Assembly: GCF_964204645.1 (NCBI RefSeq)
Contig: NC_134028.1
Coordinates: forward strand, 21,488,153 to 21,552,152
Length of the DNA: 64,000 bases
From: Tubulanus polymorphus
Taxonomy: Eukaryota > Nemertea > Palaeonemertea > Tubulaniformes > Tubulanidae
Direction of reading: 5' to 3'
A program made the position numbers and the translations under genes. Below are positions 11,901 to 24,356 of this stretch, in pieces. Below the pieces are notes generated by a model. It was not told the origin of the DNA. It saw nothing but the letters and a program-made list of their open reading frames with translations, and did no database searches. How positions within the stretch are numbered: the first letter of the stretch is position 1; the number at the start of each line of letters is the position of its first letter.

Positions 11901-14900
11901 AGTTAGCCTAGGATAAACGTTTTGTAATTAGAAAATTTCTTTTGTTTCCTGTGCATACGAATGATACTGATAGAATAATTTACAAAATTTCTCGAGCCCG
12001 TCATTAATTTCCTGTCGATTTACTATATATACTTGATTTACGAGTCTTTGTGTAATGATGAATGATTTGCTCAGGGAGGTTTCAATTCGCTTCATGTAAG
12101 ATTTAAGAATTGCTATGAATCTCAGGAGGTCCAAACCAGGTCTTAAGAAAAGCCATGTAGGCCTACCTTAGGAGGTCCATACAAGGACTTAAGAATTTCC
12201 ATTATGTCGTAGGAGGTCCATACCAGGTTTTAGGAATTGCCATCGTGTATCTCAGGAGGTCCATACCAATCTCCTCAGATCTGACTGAGTTGACATATTT
12301 TGTGGTCAGATTCCTGAGTATATGAACTTTTTATAGTCAGTAATTAGTTTACTCAAACCTTGTCAATATACTATATATGTTATTACTTAAGTTCAACAGG
12401 AAAATTCTTGATCAAGTGATTCCATGAAAATGTGCATTTTACTATGCATTTCTGTTTGTGGTAGCTATGTGGGCATTTAGGGGATTAACTCGATACTTCA
12501 TAATTGATGTTACAAATATTTCTTGTTCTATTCCTACATTAAAAACAGCATTTCAAAAATAGATAGGCCTATACGTACACAGTTTTGGGCAAAATGGATA
12601 TTTTTTCTGTGAGCACTCATCAATTCATACATTCACAATGCTACAATCATCAGTGGGATCTAGATAGAAAAGCTGCCCAGTGTGCCATTGTCCATTCTAG
12701 AATAATTTGTGAAAGTTCACTTTGAAATAAAGAATTTTTATAAAAAATTTTAGTAAAATTTCAAATTATTTTGTGTACATACGCTGTAAACGTGACTATC
12801 TTTGTGGCGCCTCGAGCAACTTTCATATTCTTTGATGGCTGAATAAATAACTGCTGCATCTGCATGTAAACATCTATAAGAGCTTGCGCCATCGTGTCTT
12901 ATTCACCGCTTATTGCATGACGGTAAAAAATCTATATGTTTTTTGACAGTACCAATGCCGTCTAATAACCTGACCATGAGGGATACTTCATCTGTCATTA
13001 ACGTAACTACAGGTATGTCCACTAGGTGACAGTACTGGTTACCAGGATCACGTCTCATTGGCTGGTATCACACCCTGGTGTAACCAAGTATTCGATATTC
13101 ATCTCTTTAACATATTCATTTCTTCATCACTCAGATTGATTTCGATTAATAATGATTTTTCAATATAACACGTAACTTTTTTTCAACGGATCATTCATAT
13201 TTGCCGCGTACGCATAAGAGCTAGATTTGTCACCTATCGGTATTAGACTTCATCTCTTTAATCCCCCCTCGCCTCGTCTCCCGTCGCCTTCTCTTGCCCT
13301 TCGCGCGTACGTAGTTGAGATGAATGATCCTCGAACGGAGCCACCCACTCGTTCCATTTGTTGTTCTTAACACACTCTATGCAGTTGCACTGTTATTGTT
13401 TCATTTCGATTACGATAACCACACTCAAACGTGGTGAACAGATGATAAGATAAAAACCCACTATTTAAAAATTAAAAGAAATCTAAAATCGAGAATTATC
13501 TATTGAAACAATCTAAAATATAAGAACACGACGTTTCGATCTCACACTAGAGATCATCACCTTGACGATGATCTCTAGTGTGAGATCGAAACGTCCGTGT
13601 TCTTTTATTTTACATTGTTTCAATAAATAATTCTCGATTTTAGATTTCTTTTAATTTTCAAATAGTGGGTTTTTATCTTATCAATTGTTTCATTTCGTTT
13701 ATCCAGTTGTATTGATTTCGTAGACTCTGGCACTAATTCACCAAAATATGATTAGAGGTGTCCCATTATATCATACATTACCTCCACCCTAGTGCACACT
13801 GCGTACAGGCATGGCTTGTTTCATGATGGGACACAGTTTCCTGAAACACAGAATGTAAATCTGTACAGTAGACTTCTTGGTTAGAGAATTCGAGGTCAAA
13901 ATATGAATGCCGAGGAATAACTCGGATTGGCGATATTTCGTATCAATGTCTGAATTCCCTTATATATTTCTATTTAAAGACTGTTGTTCGCGGAGGTCAT
14001 CATCGAGCTCAAGACGACCACCACCACCAGCGGCTAAAACTACCATTCCATCGACTACTATTCCACAAAACTATCGTTTAAGATGCACAGCAAGTGAAGC
14101 TAATCAAACCGCTTGTCTGAATGGTGGTGAATGTTCGGCATTACAACTAGGAAATACTCGTGCTTTAAACTGTCAGTAAGTATCTACACGTGTCCCTTCA
14201 TTCCACTGGAGTCCTGTATCTAGATACTCGTGCTTTAAACTGTCAGTAAGTATCTACACGCGTCCCTTCATTCCACTGGAGTCCTATATCTAGATACCCG
14301 TGCTTTAAACTGTCAGTAAGTATTAACACTTGTCCCTAGGTTTCACTGGAGTCCGTGTCCCTTCATTCCATTGGAGTCCTATATGTAAATACTTGTGCTT
14401 TAAACTGTCAGTAAGTATCAACACTTGTCCCTAGGTTCCACTGGAGTCCGTGTCCCTTCATTCCATTGGAATCCTATATGTAAATACTTGTGCTTTAAAC
14501 TGTCAGTAAGTATCAACACTTGTCCCTTGGTTCCACTGGAGTCCGTGTCCCTTCATTCCATTGGAATCCTATATGTAAATATTTGTGCTTTAAACTGTCA
14601 GTAAGTATCAACACTTGTCCCTTCATTCCGCTGGAGTCCTATCTAAATACTCGTGCTTTAAACTGTCAGTACTGGTATCTTTGACAAATCCTCATGGAAG
14701 GCTCATGTGACTACGCCCGTTGTAACTAGGTCTGTTGGATGGCTTGGCCCTGGTGTGACAAGGTCTGTTAGAAGGCTTGGCCCTGGTATGACTAGGCCTG
14801 TTGGATGGCTTGGCCCTGGTGTGACTAGGCCTGTTACAAGGCTTGGCCCTGGTGTGACTAGGCCTGTTGGAAGGCTTGACCCTGGTGTGACTAGTTCTGT

Positions 14901-17900
14901 TAGATGACTTAGCCCTGGTGTGACAAGGTCTGTTAGAAGGCTTGGCCCTGGTGTGACTAGGCCTGTTGGATGGCTTGGCCCTGGTGTGACTAGGCCTGTT
15001 ACAAGGCTTGGCCCTGGTGTGACTAGGTCTGTTGGATGGCTTGGCCCTGGTATGACTAGGCCTGTTACTAGGCTTGGCCCTGGTGTAACTAGGTATGTTG
15101 GAAGGCTTGGCCCTGGTCTGACTAGGCCTGTTGGAAGGTTTGGTCCTGGTCGGACAAGGCCTCTTGGAAGGCTTGGCCCTGGTATAACTAGGCCTGGTAG
15201 ACTAGCTCTAGTGTGAAGGCCTGTTGAAAGGCTTATAAACCAAGTGTCCCGTGGAGTACTGCAATCATTGTTCCATCCGTACCCAATTATAGAAAATCAT
15301 AGTACACCGGTTAACTAGAAAAAACAATAATGAGTTCGAACCGCAGACAGTGAAAAAACAGTTTGATATCGTCGGGTGGGTATAGCAGCAGTAGTAGTAG
15401 CGTAACAGACAGGTTATACACAGATGGTATAGTTTGACCATCCTTACACGTACGCTAACACACCTGTTAAACATTGAGTAACAGAGGGAGCAGTAACGGC
15501 TCACCTGATAACACATATATATATATGCATATATACATGCTTGGTACCCATATGGATGTCATCAGTCAGTGGTTTTTTAATGGATGATTATTTCTTGTAA
15601 ATTCAATCATTTAACTATTCTTCGAAACACCACAACCACCACCGCACAGACAGACATTACAGGCAACAAGGCAGACGGACAGACAGAGAGAGCGGGCAAC
15701 TGGACAGACATACAGATAGCTTGGGTAATAGGTCCTACAGACAGTATGGGCAATAGGACAGACAGACAGCCTGGACAACAGGACAGGACAGAAAGACATA
15801 CAGCAGGGCCTAATTAGCAGGTGTCAGTTGCTCCTCTGGAAATTTTGGAAAAGTGTCCTTTTTGCTGATGTTATTGTTATGTCCTATAGGATTGCCCTTT
15901 TCCGGTTTCTCTGCCACCTAGAATTCAAATGCTAGACAGCTAGGGCAACTAGACAGCCAGACAGCGAGCTTTGGCAACCAGAATGTCAGCTCGGGCAACA
16001 GGACAGGTAGACAGTTTGGGCAACAAGACAGTCGCACAGACAGTAAAAGGAAGAAACAGGATAGACAGACAGGCAGTAGGTAGACGGACAAGCAGTTAGG
16101 ACAACAGGACAGACAGACAAGCAGTAGGTAGACAGACAGGCAGTTAGGGCAACAGGACAGACGAACTCGGTGTGTAGTTGACCTTTTGCATAATGAGCAG
16201 ATATCATCGCCGACGAATCAGTTTTTGCCGTTCCCGCGAATGGGGCTGCGCAATAAGAGGTTACAATCAGTTATCTCATTTCTAGTTCCTTATACAACTT
16301 CTCTTTATACGCAACAAACCGCAGTAATGTGATTATTCCGAGCAAATTGTAATTGTCGAGCACCAAATGTGAAACCTGTCCAAGTCTTGTTTTTAACTCG
16401 AGCCGGTTTGCTACATGTTATTATATTAGTGAGTTTGTCAAAGCTTTCATTTGGTTTCTCAGATACAGTTAGTTGTTGAGTTGTTTGCCTTTGTGTATTT
16501 GATCTATTTGTGTCTGCAGACAGTTTTACTCGAGCCTATTACCCCAAATCCTAATCCAAACCGACCAAAACTTGTCCAGTTTCTATGGCGGGTTTAATCA
16601 ACGTATATTGATTTGTTGTGGCTGTGGCTCTTTCGAAATGAGAGCAAGATTGCAGCTAACATTTAAACCAGAGCCGTTAACTGATTTTCAGTATTTTGTC
16701 GCGAAAAATATCGATGGGATACTTATAATTTGAACATTTTGTTTTATATTTCAATAAAATGTTACTGAAAAGATTCTTGTTACTGATAGCACTTTGCAGA
16801 GGTTGACAGCCCTGTTAGATATAAGTTTGTCGGCCCTACGTGTGTCATCGCCCGGATCTGAATGACTGGTATTTTATGAGACGTGAACCGCAATCGTGTC
16901 CCGAACTCAATCATCGTTTGTCCGTCCGTGTGATTCATACTGATAGTTTATTGTGTATATTCCACAGTTGTCTAGCAGACTATACTGGAACAAGATGCCA
17001 AGAACAAAAGATCGATTTGTGTAAGTATATAATACCACGCCAGATGGGCGCACCAAACAATGGCACATACGTACTCGATCGAAATATAGTTCATTTTCGT
17101 CTATATCTTAGGCCCCTATATCAAAAATACTCTAATTTATCCTTTGAATTCACACCTTATCATTACCATTGAAAATTATGGTTGATTTTAATTGAAGCTG
17201 AAAAATGAATCGGTTTACACTTTGGCCACCTGGTGGATTGGCGCTTGCCACAGTCGACTGTGAAGTTTATTGAATTACGTGTTTTGTGATTTCAGTTTTT
17301 ATAAGAGATCGTATGAAGACAGCGAATGTAGCCGCTGGAGTAACAGTCGCTATTGTGATATGTGTAGCAATATTAGTAGGAGTTTATATCTATATCAGGT
17401 CAGTGGAAAAGAATCGCGCCGACTTTTCGGCACGTGGTATCAAAATTTTTTACAGGAGTTGGATCCAGGCAACGGGTTGATAACCTTACATCAACGTGGA
17501 TGCTTTGATGTTTGCGATGTCCTCGCTGTTAAAGTTAGCTGAAGTTTCCCGTCTAATCCAGGGGTCTGCGAGTATCCTTGGCCCGGGAATCCTTTGATAA
17601 ACATCTCGAAATGTAACGTTATTGTGACGAGGGAAGCGTTAGAAGTGTGTACGATTTTCGCAGAAAATCGTGTATCTGTAAGAAATAAACGAATATATTG
17701 ATCACTCGTGGCATTTTTATTTCAACGTCATGGTACGGCTTCACAAAAAATGATTGACTCCTTGACCCTTTCAGTGCGTCTACACCGCAGTGCGGCGTAA
17801 AAATCGGTGATGGATTTGGCTAGTGTATTGATTTAATTAGTAATTAGTTTTTATCTCTATTGATAGATGGCAGCACCTGTCAAACTGAAATATTAGTAAC

Positions 17901-20900
17901 TAACGAGACACTGTACCGTGGTGTAGACGCACTATAGTGGTATTCCCATTATTCAACACACTAGCGTGGAATTTATCAAAATTCTTAAATTATCTCCAGC
18001 ACTATAGGCTATTAATGAGTCAGCACTGAAAGGGTAAAATCAATTTAACTTAAGATAAACTGAATTAATGAAGTTATTAGATTGATTGGTCCAGTAGACC
18101 AGATCAACTCTGCTAGGTAATTCTATGAGCGCGGCGAGATGTAGTGTGTTGTTGTTGTTTTGTTGCAGGTGGCACCGGAAGCGCCGAGTGGCGGAAGTGC
18201 GTCAACAACGTGAAGGTCCTATAATCGTACCGTTTAGGAATACCAGTTCTCACAGCTATAACGATATGTGTAAGGTGTGTATAGGGTTTCACTTCGTGCG
18301 AGGGGTTAAATATACGGCGTCGTGTGATTTATTGAATAAAAACTGCTAGAGAAATTAGCATGTTGTAATCATCAGTTTCCGGTTTCAAAGTTCTCGTATC
18401 AAAATTGGATGAATTATCCATAATGAAATGATTAGAATCGAACTCACCTGACAACTGTGGAATTGGTTACTGTAGCCCTTTATGTTATGGGGTCGCATTG
18501 GGGATAGGAAATACTGAAATTTATCATGCTTATGACATGCTTGTAAAGTTACGAATAGATTTGGATCCTCATCGAATTCAGTGATGCTCCTCCTTCCAGC
18601 AGGTTTTTAGATTCACCCATTTGCTCTATGCAACGGTGTTCTGATTTCCGGGAGAGATCTACAAGATGAAGTCATCACGACGTCGTCGTCGTTGTGAAAT
18701 ACATCTATAGACAGAGTTTCACTAATAAAACACTTCTCACGCGTGACTAACTAATGTTTTAAAGATACTTCACTTGAACACTCGATTGATAATGAAATGC
18801 TACTAGCGCAAGAGCAATCAAACTATATTTCGATATTGTTCGTTCTCCGCTCGGAGGTTAAAGTTTCTCTTGTTTCTATTAGGAAGTGTTTGAGGAACTG
18901 TTGCCGGTAATATACAGTATTAACCTTACACATACATGTAGTAACTCATATTCCTGTGTTTGTGCACAAAACTCCCAGTTTTAGAACGAGAGACTCTTCA
19001 TAAAGTACGTACTGGTACTCGATCAGTTTTGCCAATTCTTAACGGAGATATAAGTTTTGAGTTTTTTGACAGCAATCGTTTTTTTTTTCAACATCCCCAA
19101 AATAACGAATCTGATCGCATTTAATCCTTTTTTTTCTCCATTTCTCATGATTGTTAAAAAAATTTGATTGTATGGGACGAACGAATGCACACCAACCTGT
19201 TATCGCTTGTCAGTATTTAACCCAAGCTTCTAATCAACACTAGTGCATTAAATATGTTATTTGTTAAGAAGGAAAAGTTTTGCGACTGAAAATGATGCCA
19301 GTAGTGATAAAAGATTGCATCCAAGTACTTAGTTATACAGGGGGTGAAAAATAAACTTCGAACGATTTCTGTATTTTTGGCTATTTGGCGCTGCCATCTC
19401 CGTTTCCCATCTACATGATTTGAATTCAATTCCGCGTAGATGTACCAGTACTTTTATGAATGGTCTCTTGACACCGTCTTCAGTCTTACGGCTGCCGATA
19501 CTTCTAACTATCACCGATCACTGCTAACGTAGATTCATCGATCCATTACAACCGGGATTCATTCTTCCAGGAATGATTGCTGCTTTTAAAATTACATACT
19601 TCGGTAATTCGCCAAACTGATTAATAATTATTCTAATTAATAGACGATTAACTTCATTAATTAATTTTCCAGCAGTATCTAATCGATATATTTGATGATG
19701 TCATAGGGGTCTATGGTGGCAGCCATCTTTTCTGGAATAGATGATACTGATGTATGACGAGTCTGAGGGCCGGTTAACCCCCTTTGGGCAGATCCTGGTG
19801 CATTTTCTCTTGTCACACTACGTTGCGTCATGGACGTATAATCGAGTTGATACGTCCACGATACGTTGCATGATCTTCATTCGTTCGAATTGAATCCTTT
19901 ATTCCTAAATGTTGAGGTATGCCGATGTTGGATTGTGTATTTCTAACTGTCACAATTGTGTAGAGTCTTTCAGTAATTCTAAAATGTTGTGCTACTTCGG
20001 TTAGCTAGCGCGTTTCATCGGTAGATATTTCAATCAATAAAGTCGAAAATCATGATTGAAACCCATATATATATATATATTGTATATCAATTGAAAATAC
20101 TAAATCAAAATTTATCAATTGTATCAAATATTGAAAGACACGGCATTTTAGACTTTTTTCTCTCTGTCTCTCTCTCACTCACTCTCTCTCTCTCTCTAGA
20201 GACCACCAGTGGGTCTGTAGATGATGGTCTCTCTAGAGGGTGTCTGAAATGCCAGACTTAGATATTTAGAGAACACAAGGGAGTTGATTTCACAAGTGAA
20301 GATAGAATCAATCCTGGGATCTCTGTAATTGTATCGGGATGTTCGTGGCTGGCTCCTAAGTCGCTTACTGTGACATCATCAAATTACAATCAGTTTACTT
20401 AAAAAACTAAGATTGATTATTGATTATTCAATTAATGATTGACTAGTGGATAATTGTGCTGTGGGTAGATATCTAGATCAATACCTATTCGATCACACGA
20501 TAAGAAAGGTTATGAGGAATCAAGTCTTAGTGACTAACCCTGTACAGGCCTGTGCCGAGCTTTTTTGAGAGGCAGATCTATTTCAAGAGAATACGCATTC
20601 TCGCCATAAAAGGGGCACTTTCTGATTGAAAAAAGGCAGATCTTAAGTATGAAGTGCCCGGGTACCTGAATAGATCATTTGAGAATGAAACATTTACAAA
20701 AAATAAACATGGAAATTGTATCCAAACTTCTAAAAATTTTGACCAATTTTTTTACACTTTTTGAAGGACATTTTGATAATTTTAGGGGTTTGATCGCTAC
20801 CTACGAACCCCTCTCTGCACAGGCCTGCTTTATATAGTGTATTACAGGTTAAAGAGGCTTCCATCTGTGTGGAATGCTGTATTTTTAATGATTTTCGTAA

Positions 20901-21208
20901 TTTGTTTCGCTTTTTTGTTTTTTAAGCAAAAAGAACAACAATTGAATTCAGTGAGTAAAGACGCGCAGTTAGTGAATTCTTCGATGTGTATAATGAACGA
21001 CGTCGACGGAAACGCCACGCTTAGAGACGTCAATCGCAACAACGGTAATTTATATCTCCCTAACGACTATAGTCACGGCGACGATCGCGCGCAACAACGC
21101 GGAGACGACAACGGTGCGATAAGCCGCAGTATGAGTAACCATGGCGATAACAATGCACCGGACGAACCGCGCAGTTTGCGTAATTCTCACAGTTGTACGA
21201 CTGTTTGA
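5962..21208 (+). CDS. Neuregulin/Spitz-like transmembrane EGF-family ligand
   Basis: Role: likely the membrane-anchored precursor of an ErbB/EGFR ligand. Exons joined by GT-AG sites with matching phase: 5962-5981, 6717-6817, 12950-13012, 13980-14175, 16968-17020, 17296-17398, 18169-18274 and 20927-21208. The total is 924 nt (307 aa), or 289 aa if translation starts at the Met at 6751. With the 6751 numbering: a hydrophobic signal segment at residues 5-17 (NCLLYLVVLLTTF); N-glycosylation motifs NNLT and INVT; a Ser/Arg then Pro/Thr-rich stalk at 47-75; one EGF domain with cysteines at 79, 89, 95, 108, 110 and 119 (CLNGGEC, CHC, YTGTRC); a helix at about 137-160 (VAAGVTVAIVICVAIL); then a basic stop-transfer WHRKRR and a hydrophilic tail ending SCTTV. 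The spacing fits neuregulin and Spitz EGF domains rather than Notch-type repeats. No Ig domain is visible. The stalk next to the membrane is short (QEQKIDLFFIRDRMK). The first and last exons are the least certain; the last begins after a strong pyrimidine tract at 20905-20926. Orthology to one named gene cannot be decided here. Confidence 0.75.
6332..6465. repeat. Diverged hairpin-bearing retroelement relative
   Basis: Short inverted ends (TAAGTTTAAAACCC and GGGTTTTAAACTTA) enclose GATGACGATTCTCTAG, GAGAGTTTCGAAACGTCG and ATTTTAGATAAAGTGGG. This is the order and much of the sequence of the conserved 3' part of the elements at 13409-13683 and 47899-48297. It lies in intron 1 of the EGF-ligand gene. 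Confidence 0.55.
6717..6817 (+). other. Signal-peptide exon of the EGF-ligand gene
   Basis: The exon follows a pyrimidine-rich acceptor (TTTTTGTTATTTTAG) and ends at a consensus donor GTAAGT at 6818. From the ATG at 6751 it codes MRIYFNCLLYLVVLLTTF followed by SQFV, a textbook hydrophobic signal segment. It ends with one base of a codon, the phase needed by the exon at 12950. The nearly 6.1-kb intron after it is filled mostly by the 39-bp minisatellite. Confidence 0.6.
7851..7867. repeat. Poly-C tract
   Basis: A run of 17 cytosines in the second intron of the EGF-ligand gene. Length in such tracts is often unstable or misread. Confidence 0.9.
8270..8540. repeat. Tandem duplication of a 135-bp unit
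   Basis: Two nearly identical direct copies (8270-8404 and 8405-8540) start GATTGACTTGTAACTG and end GGTTTAGGTGCCAAG. They differ at only a few bases, so the duplication is recent. The open stretch on the minus strand across it is a by-product; no function seen. Confidence 0.9.
9009..11275. repeat. 39-bp minisatellite, about 58 copies
   Basis: A 2.3-kb array of the unit GTGCGGAGGGAGAGGTACT, GTGTAGTGAAG, GTGGTCGGC with few substitutions. Because 39 is divisible by three, stop-free frames run through it on both strands (404 and 374 codons on plus, 471 on minus), repeating RRERYCVVKVVGV or LSLRTPTTFTTQY. The two plus frames are one frame broken by a single C-to-A change at 10223 that makes TAA. 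Open frames on both strands, no signal or domain, and a position inside an intron argue that it is not coding. The G-rich strand has closely spaced GG and GGG runs that could form quadruplexes. Confidence 0.95.
11389..11486 (+). other. Candidate alternative first exon of the EGF-ligand gene
   Basis: An acceptor-like TCTCCTTAG precedes it and a donor GTATGT follows at 11487. An ATG at 11414 (CACAATGAC) opens MTGWISAKDADIW, continuing to a one-base phase end that joins in frame to the exon at 12950, exactly as the 6717-6817 exon does. The encoded N-terminus is not a signal peptide. If real, it gives a form without a cleavable signal. It may also be chance, since it has no recognisable domain. 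Confidence 0.3.
13409..13683. mobile_element. Compact retroelement with inverted ends, copy 1
   Basis: Flanked by a 14-bp direct repeat, ATTGTTTCATTTCG, at 13395-13408 and 13684-13697. It begins with ACGATAACCACACTCAAACG, shared with the copy at 47899. The rest is a near-perfect palindrome: one arm is the reverse complement of the other, each holding a hairpin (GATCTC, TAGTGT, GAGATC) then GAAACGTC, AATAAATAATTCTCG and GTGGGTTTTTATCTTA. The long variable target duplication and inverted terminal copies suggest a Penelope-like or other target-primed retroelement. No reverse transcriptase is encoded, so it is non-autonomous. It lies in intron 3 of the EGF-ligand gene. Confidence 0.75.
14151..14690 (+). 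repeat. Array that repeats an exon end with its splice donor
   Basis: The last about 25 coding bases of the EGF exon plus its donor, TGCTTTAAACTGTCA|GTAAGT, recur in the intron. Intact GTAAG donors follow the first (14176) at 14246, 14316, 14411, 14506 and 14601; a seventh copy near 14668 has lost the donor. Units are about 70 bp for the first three and about 95 bp after. Reading past the first donor meets TAA at once, so only the first donor keeps the EGF frame open. Confidence 0.9.
14715..15215. repeat. 33-bp minisatellite, about 15 copies
   Basis: Tandem unit containing GGCTTGGCCCTGGTGTGACT and AGGCCTGTTGGAT, inside the fourth intron of the EGF-ligand gene. Open frames here repeat RLGPGVTRPVG and are a by-product of a unit divisible by three. 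Confidence 0.9.
15640..16165. repeat. GACA-rich imperfect tandem repeats
   Basis: Irregular copies of GACAGACAGACAG, GGCAACAGGACAG and AGCAGTAGGTAGACAG, with a non-repeat gap at about 15815-15930. Intronic, no coding signal. Confidence 0.8.
17766..18034. mobile_element. piggyBac-like MITE, copy 1
   Basis: Ends CCCTTTCAGTGC and GCACTGAAAGGG, with internal CACCGCAGTGCGG. It matches 61729-62016 over most of its length. The flanks here (TTGA and TAAA) are a decayed TTAA. It sits in the intron between the transmembrane and cytoplasmic exons of the EGF-ligand gene. Confidence 0.85.
20547..20825. mobile_element. MITE with AGGCCTGTGC ends
   Basis: The left end AGGCCTGTGCCGAGC is mirrored by CTCTGCACAGGCCT on the right. 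There is no coding capacity and no clear target duplication. It ends about 100 bp before the last exon of the EGF-ligand gene. Confidence 0.55.
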
Positions 21209-21664
21209 ACGGTGGCAATGAGATCCGGTGAATTGAAATCTTCCGTTTAAATAATAACTAACATTGAACGTTGTCCGAACACATTGCTCTCGCGTGGTTA
21301 CAGTCGTTTCTATGACGATTGTCTCGTGATGGTGTGATAACTGTGTTTTCGATAGCGGTTACTTAGCGACGGTTTTGCAACTGTTGTTACGATGGCGACC
21401 GTTTTTAGCGGCGGCTGTGTCTACGCACGACAAAATCGACGCGACTTGTTTTTTTTGCTAGTTGCTATGGCGATCGTTGTTTCGTATTTTCTGTATTATC
21501 GTAAATGGTAGTTATGGAAACGGTTGTATATATATATATAGTTGACTGGTTTGTAGATAGTTACGCAATAATATCATGTAAAAAAAAGACATATCATTTA
21601 ATTTATTGATTATTAGTTGATTACGTGTTGATATTTTCAGAATCCAGTAGCAAATTTAGATTAT

Positions 21665-21782
<118 letters not shown>

Positions 21783-22087
21783 TTACCGTTATTTATGTTA
21801 CGCTTGACATAAGTTCAACATCTCCGTTTGATTCTATGAGATTAACTCTAAATAGACATCGATTTCTTACTGTCTCAATGATTTTATACCGTTTCAACTT
21901 ACGGTTGTCATGGAGAATTGGTAATGTTACGCTATAGGTGGCGTCGCTAGCGCGGAGGAGGATTATGAGATGGAGGAGATATAAACTGCTGTTATATTAG
22001 ATACGCACTGTGGGCATTGGTTCGACATCGATATTGATTATATATAATATATATCCCCCTAGATTTATTACTGCATTTTGTAAATTG

Positions 22088-22093
22088 AATAAA
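22088..22093 (+). terminator. Candidate poly(A) signal of the EGF-ligand gene
   Basis: AATAAA about 880 nt after the stop codon, followed by further AATAAAC. This is the best downstream candidate, but 3' end mapping would be needed. Confidence 0.4.
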
Positions 22094-22542
22094 CTAATAA
22101 ACAAACGATATCTGAAAAATGTAAATTATTTGATAAGAATCATATATTCGATTGATTATTTATGATTGCGATAATGAATGTTATGAAAAGCGTAGGTACA
22201 AATTTTTTTCCGAGAAATTATTTTTAACTACCGGTAGAAAACGCACGTGTTATTTATATCCGTTTGTCCACGATATTAGATTTAGGTTGTTTTTCTTTTT
22301 GTAAAAATTTGATTTTAAAAGCTGTAATATATAAACCAACAATCTGCTTTTTAGAATTTTGTACCTTCTATTACGATATAATGTTTAACCGTGTATAGAT
22401 ATTTATTCATATAAATTATATATTTATTGCGCGAGAGCTCTTTTGATAGAATGGGTTTCTTGTTATCAACCATGACTTCTAGAGGGAGCTGCAAACTAAC
22501 AAGTGGTCGGATTGTCCTCAAACGTACAGTGAAGTTCGGTTC

Positions 22543-22820
22543 GGGACCACCCGTTATGTGCGTACGCAAAAGACTGCCGATTTCCGAGCCCCCTCCCTCC
22601 CTTGTACGCAGCTGTTCTTTTCACTGAACTGTTTAAATTATAAAGAATGTGATGGAGATCATAAAATCCTAAAATCTCACTTCATTTTTAACTTGTACGC
22701 AGAATGAACAGGTGCATACTGTACGCAGAGCCGTGTACCCCCTCCATCCCGACGAGGTTGTACGCATTTTCACAGCCCCCCTTCCCCTCTATCGTGCGTA
22801 CGTACTAAGTGGATGGTCCC
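22543..22820. mobile_element. MITE with GGGACCA ends
   Basis: The left end GGGACCACCCGTTATGTGCG matches the reverse complement of the right end (GGGACCATCCACTTAGTACG). The inside repeats TTGTACGCA several times. No clear target duplication, no coding capacity. Confidence 0.65.
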
Positions 22821-24356
22821 TTAAGTCGTCGTAGGATCATTAATGTTGACAACGAATTCAAATGACAACTTGCGCTGTACGCAAATAGTGCTTCAAAAAT
22901 AGCGATGTTTTAACTAATGCGACGAATTCTCAGACGACGACTTCCGACTGAGTTTTGACTGATTCTGAATATTTAACGGTAGGAATTTGCCAGCTATGAT
23001 TATTATCGAGTGTAATTTAATCGAACTAGACCAGGTTCAACAGTTAATGGTTGAAATTAGTTCATTTTCCAGTATTTAACTCTAATAGAGTCTGAACTGC
23101 AGAACTGGATGTACGTTCTAAATTTTACTCTGTATCTAAAACGGGGGACACGCTGGGCGATTAAGTCGCACAGCAAAATCGCCGGTAAAATCGCCTAGTA
23201 TGTCAGGAGCGGCGATTGAAGATCGCAATTGGTGATTCAGTCGGCCAACAGAGTCGCCGTTGGATTCGGGCTGTGTTGGGCTACACCGATCAAGCGCCAT
23301 ATTAATCGGCCAGTGACTGTTCTCCTACGGTTTATGTGATTGCGAAATGGCGGCTAGATTTGTTAAAAGGGTGGCGCTAGCATCTGGTTATTTCACAACA
23401 GTGGTGCACTCAGTCACCCGATAGCGTCACCTAGTGTGTCGGCTACTCTCAGCAATCAAATCAATCGCCAGTGATTTGAGTCAGCCAACTGAATCGTCCG
23501 GTGTGTGTGAGGTTTAACTACAGTACAGACTACAGTATAGACCATCACCATAACTTTCTAATTTGAAATAGGTTTGAATTTTGTAAGTGTCGATAGAATT
23601 CAATCATATTCCCAATTCTTCGCAAACGTTGCGTATTGTGGTCACTTACGTTGTACCCAGTACCTTTTTGAGAAAACTAGATTCTCTTCGCACTAGGTTC
23701 TCTTAAAAAGCTTATGAAACCAACTGTAATAAGGGTCTATTTATTGACAGTTCTCTATACTCTAGTGTACGACATGTTTTGGAAATTCAGAATTGACTTA
23801 GTCCATTATTCAAGCTATGCATGATGAAGACACGCACAATCTACGATATATGGTAGATAAAGCTCAGCTCAGACCTCGACTATTTATTCTATTCAATTTT
23901 CAACATGAAATTTTCGCTTTTTCCTCCGCTTAAAGTTGTATCTGAATTTTCTATATACTTCGCTACAGTGAAGTTGATGTATATCTATATATACATATAT
24001 ATATAAAAATATAAAACAATGCGTGTATTATAGATAAAGATGATCTCTTGTATATCCGGCCCTTGTTCATTATATCCATTTTGGATCATTCATATTATAT
24101 GCACTATTATTTCGGGCATTGTAAGTTTTTGTCCCGAGAAAGTTGTATTTCGACAACGGTAGACTTTGCTTCGTAATTTATCCCAAATCGGTTGAATTCG
24201 GATTTGGATTTCATCCCGATATTATTTACGGTCCATATGACTATACATGTAAATGTGTTTAAAATGTGTTTAAAATGATGTTTTTATTCGAATTTCTCAT
24301 GGAACTGATGGATTTTATTGGGTCCCAAGTGATCTGAATCAAGTAGGTTCTACTGT

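Noticed and set aside
14707-15216. Open frames repeating RLGPGVTRPVG
   Set aside because: A by-product of the 33-bp minisatellite in an EGF-ligand intron.
20837-20926. Upstream part of the open frame at 20837-21208, which would encode a hydrophobic segment (FLMIFVICFAFLFF)
   Set aside because: The hydrophobic codons are the pyrimidine tract of a splice acceptor. Only from 20927 does the sequence continue the preceding exon in frame.
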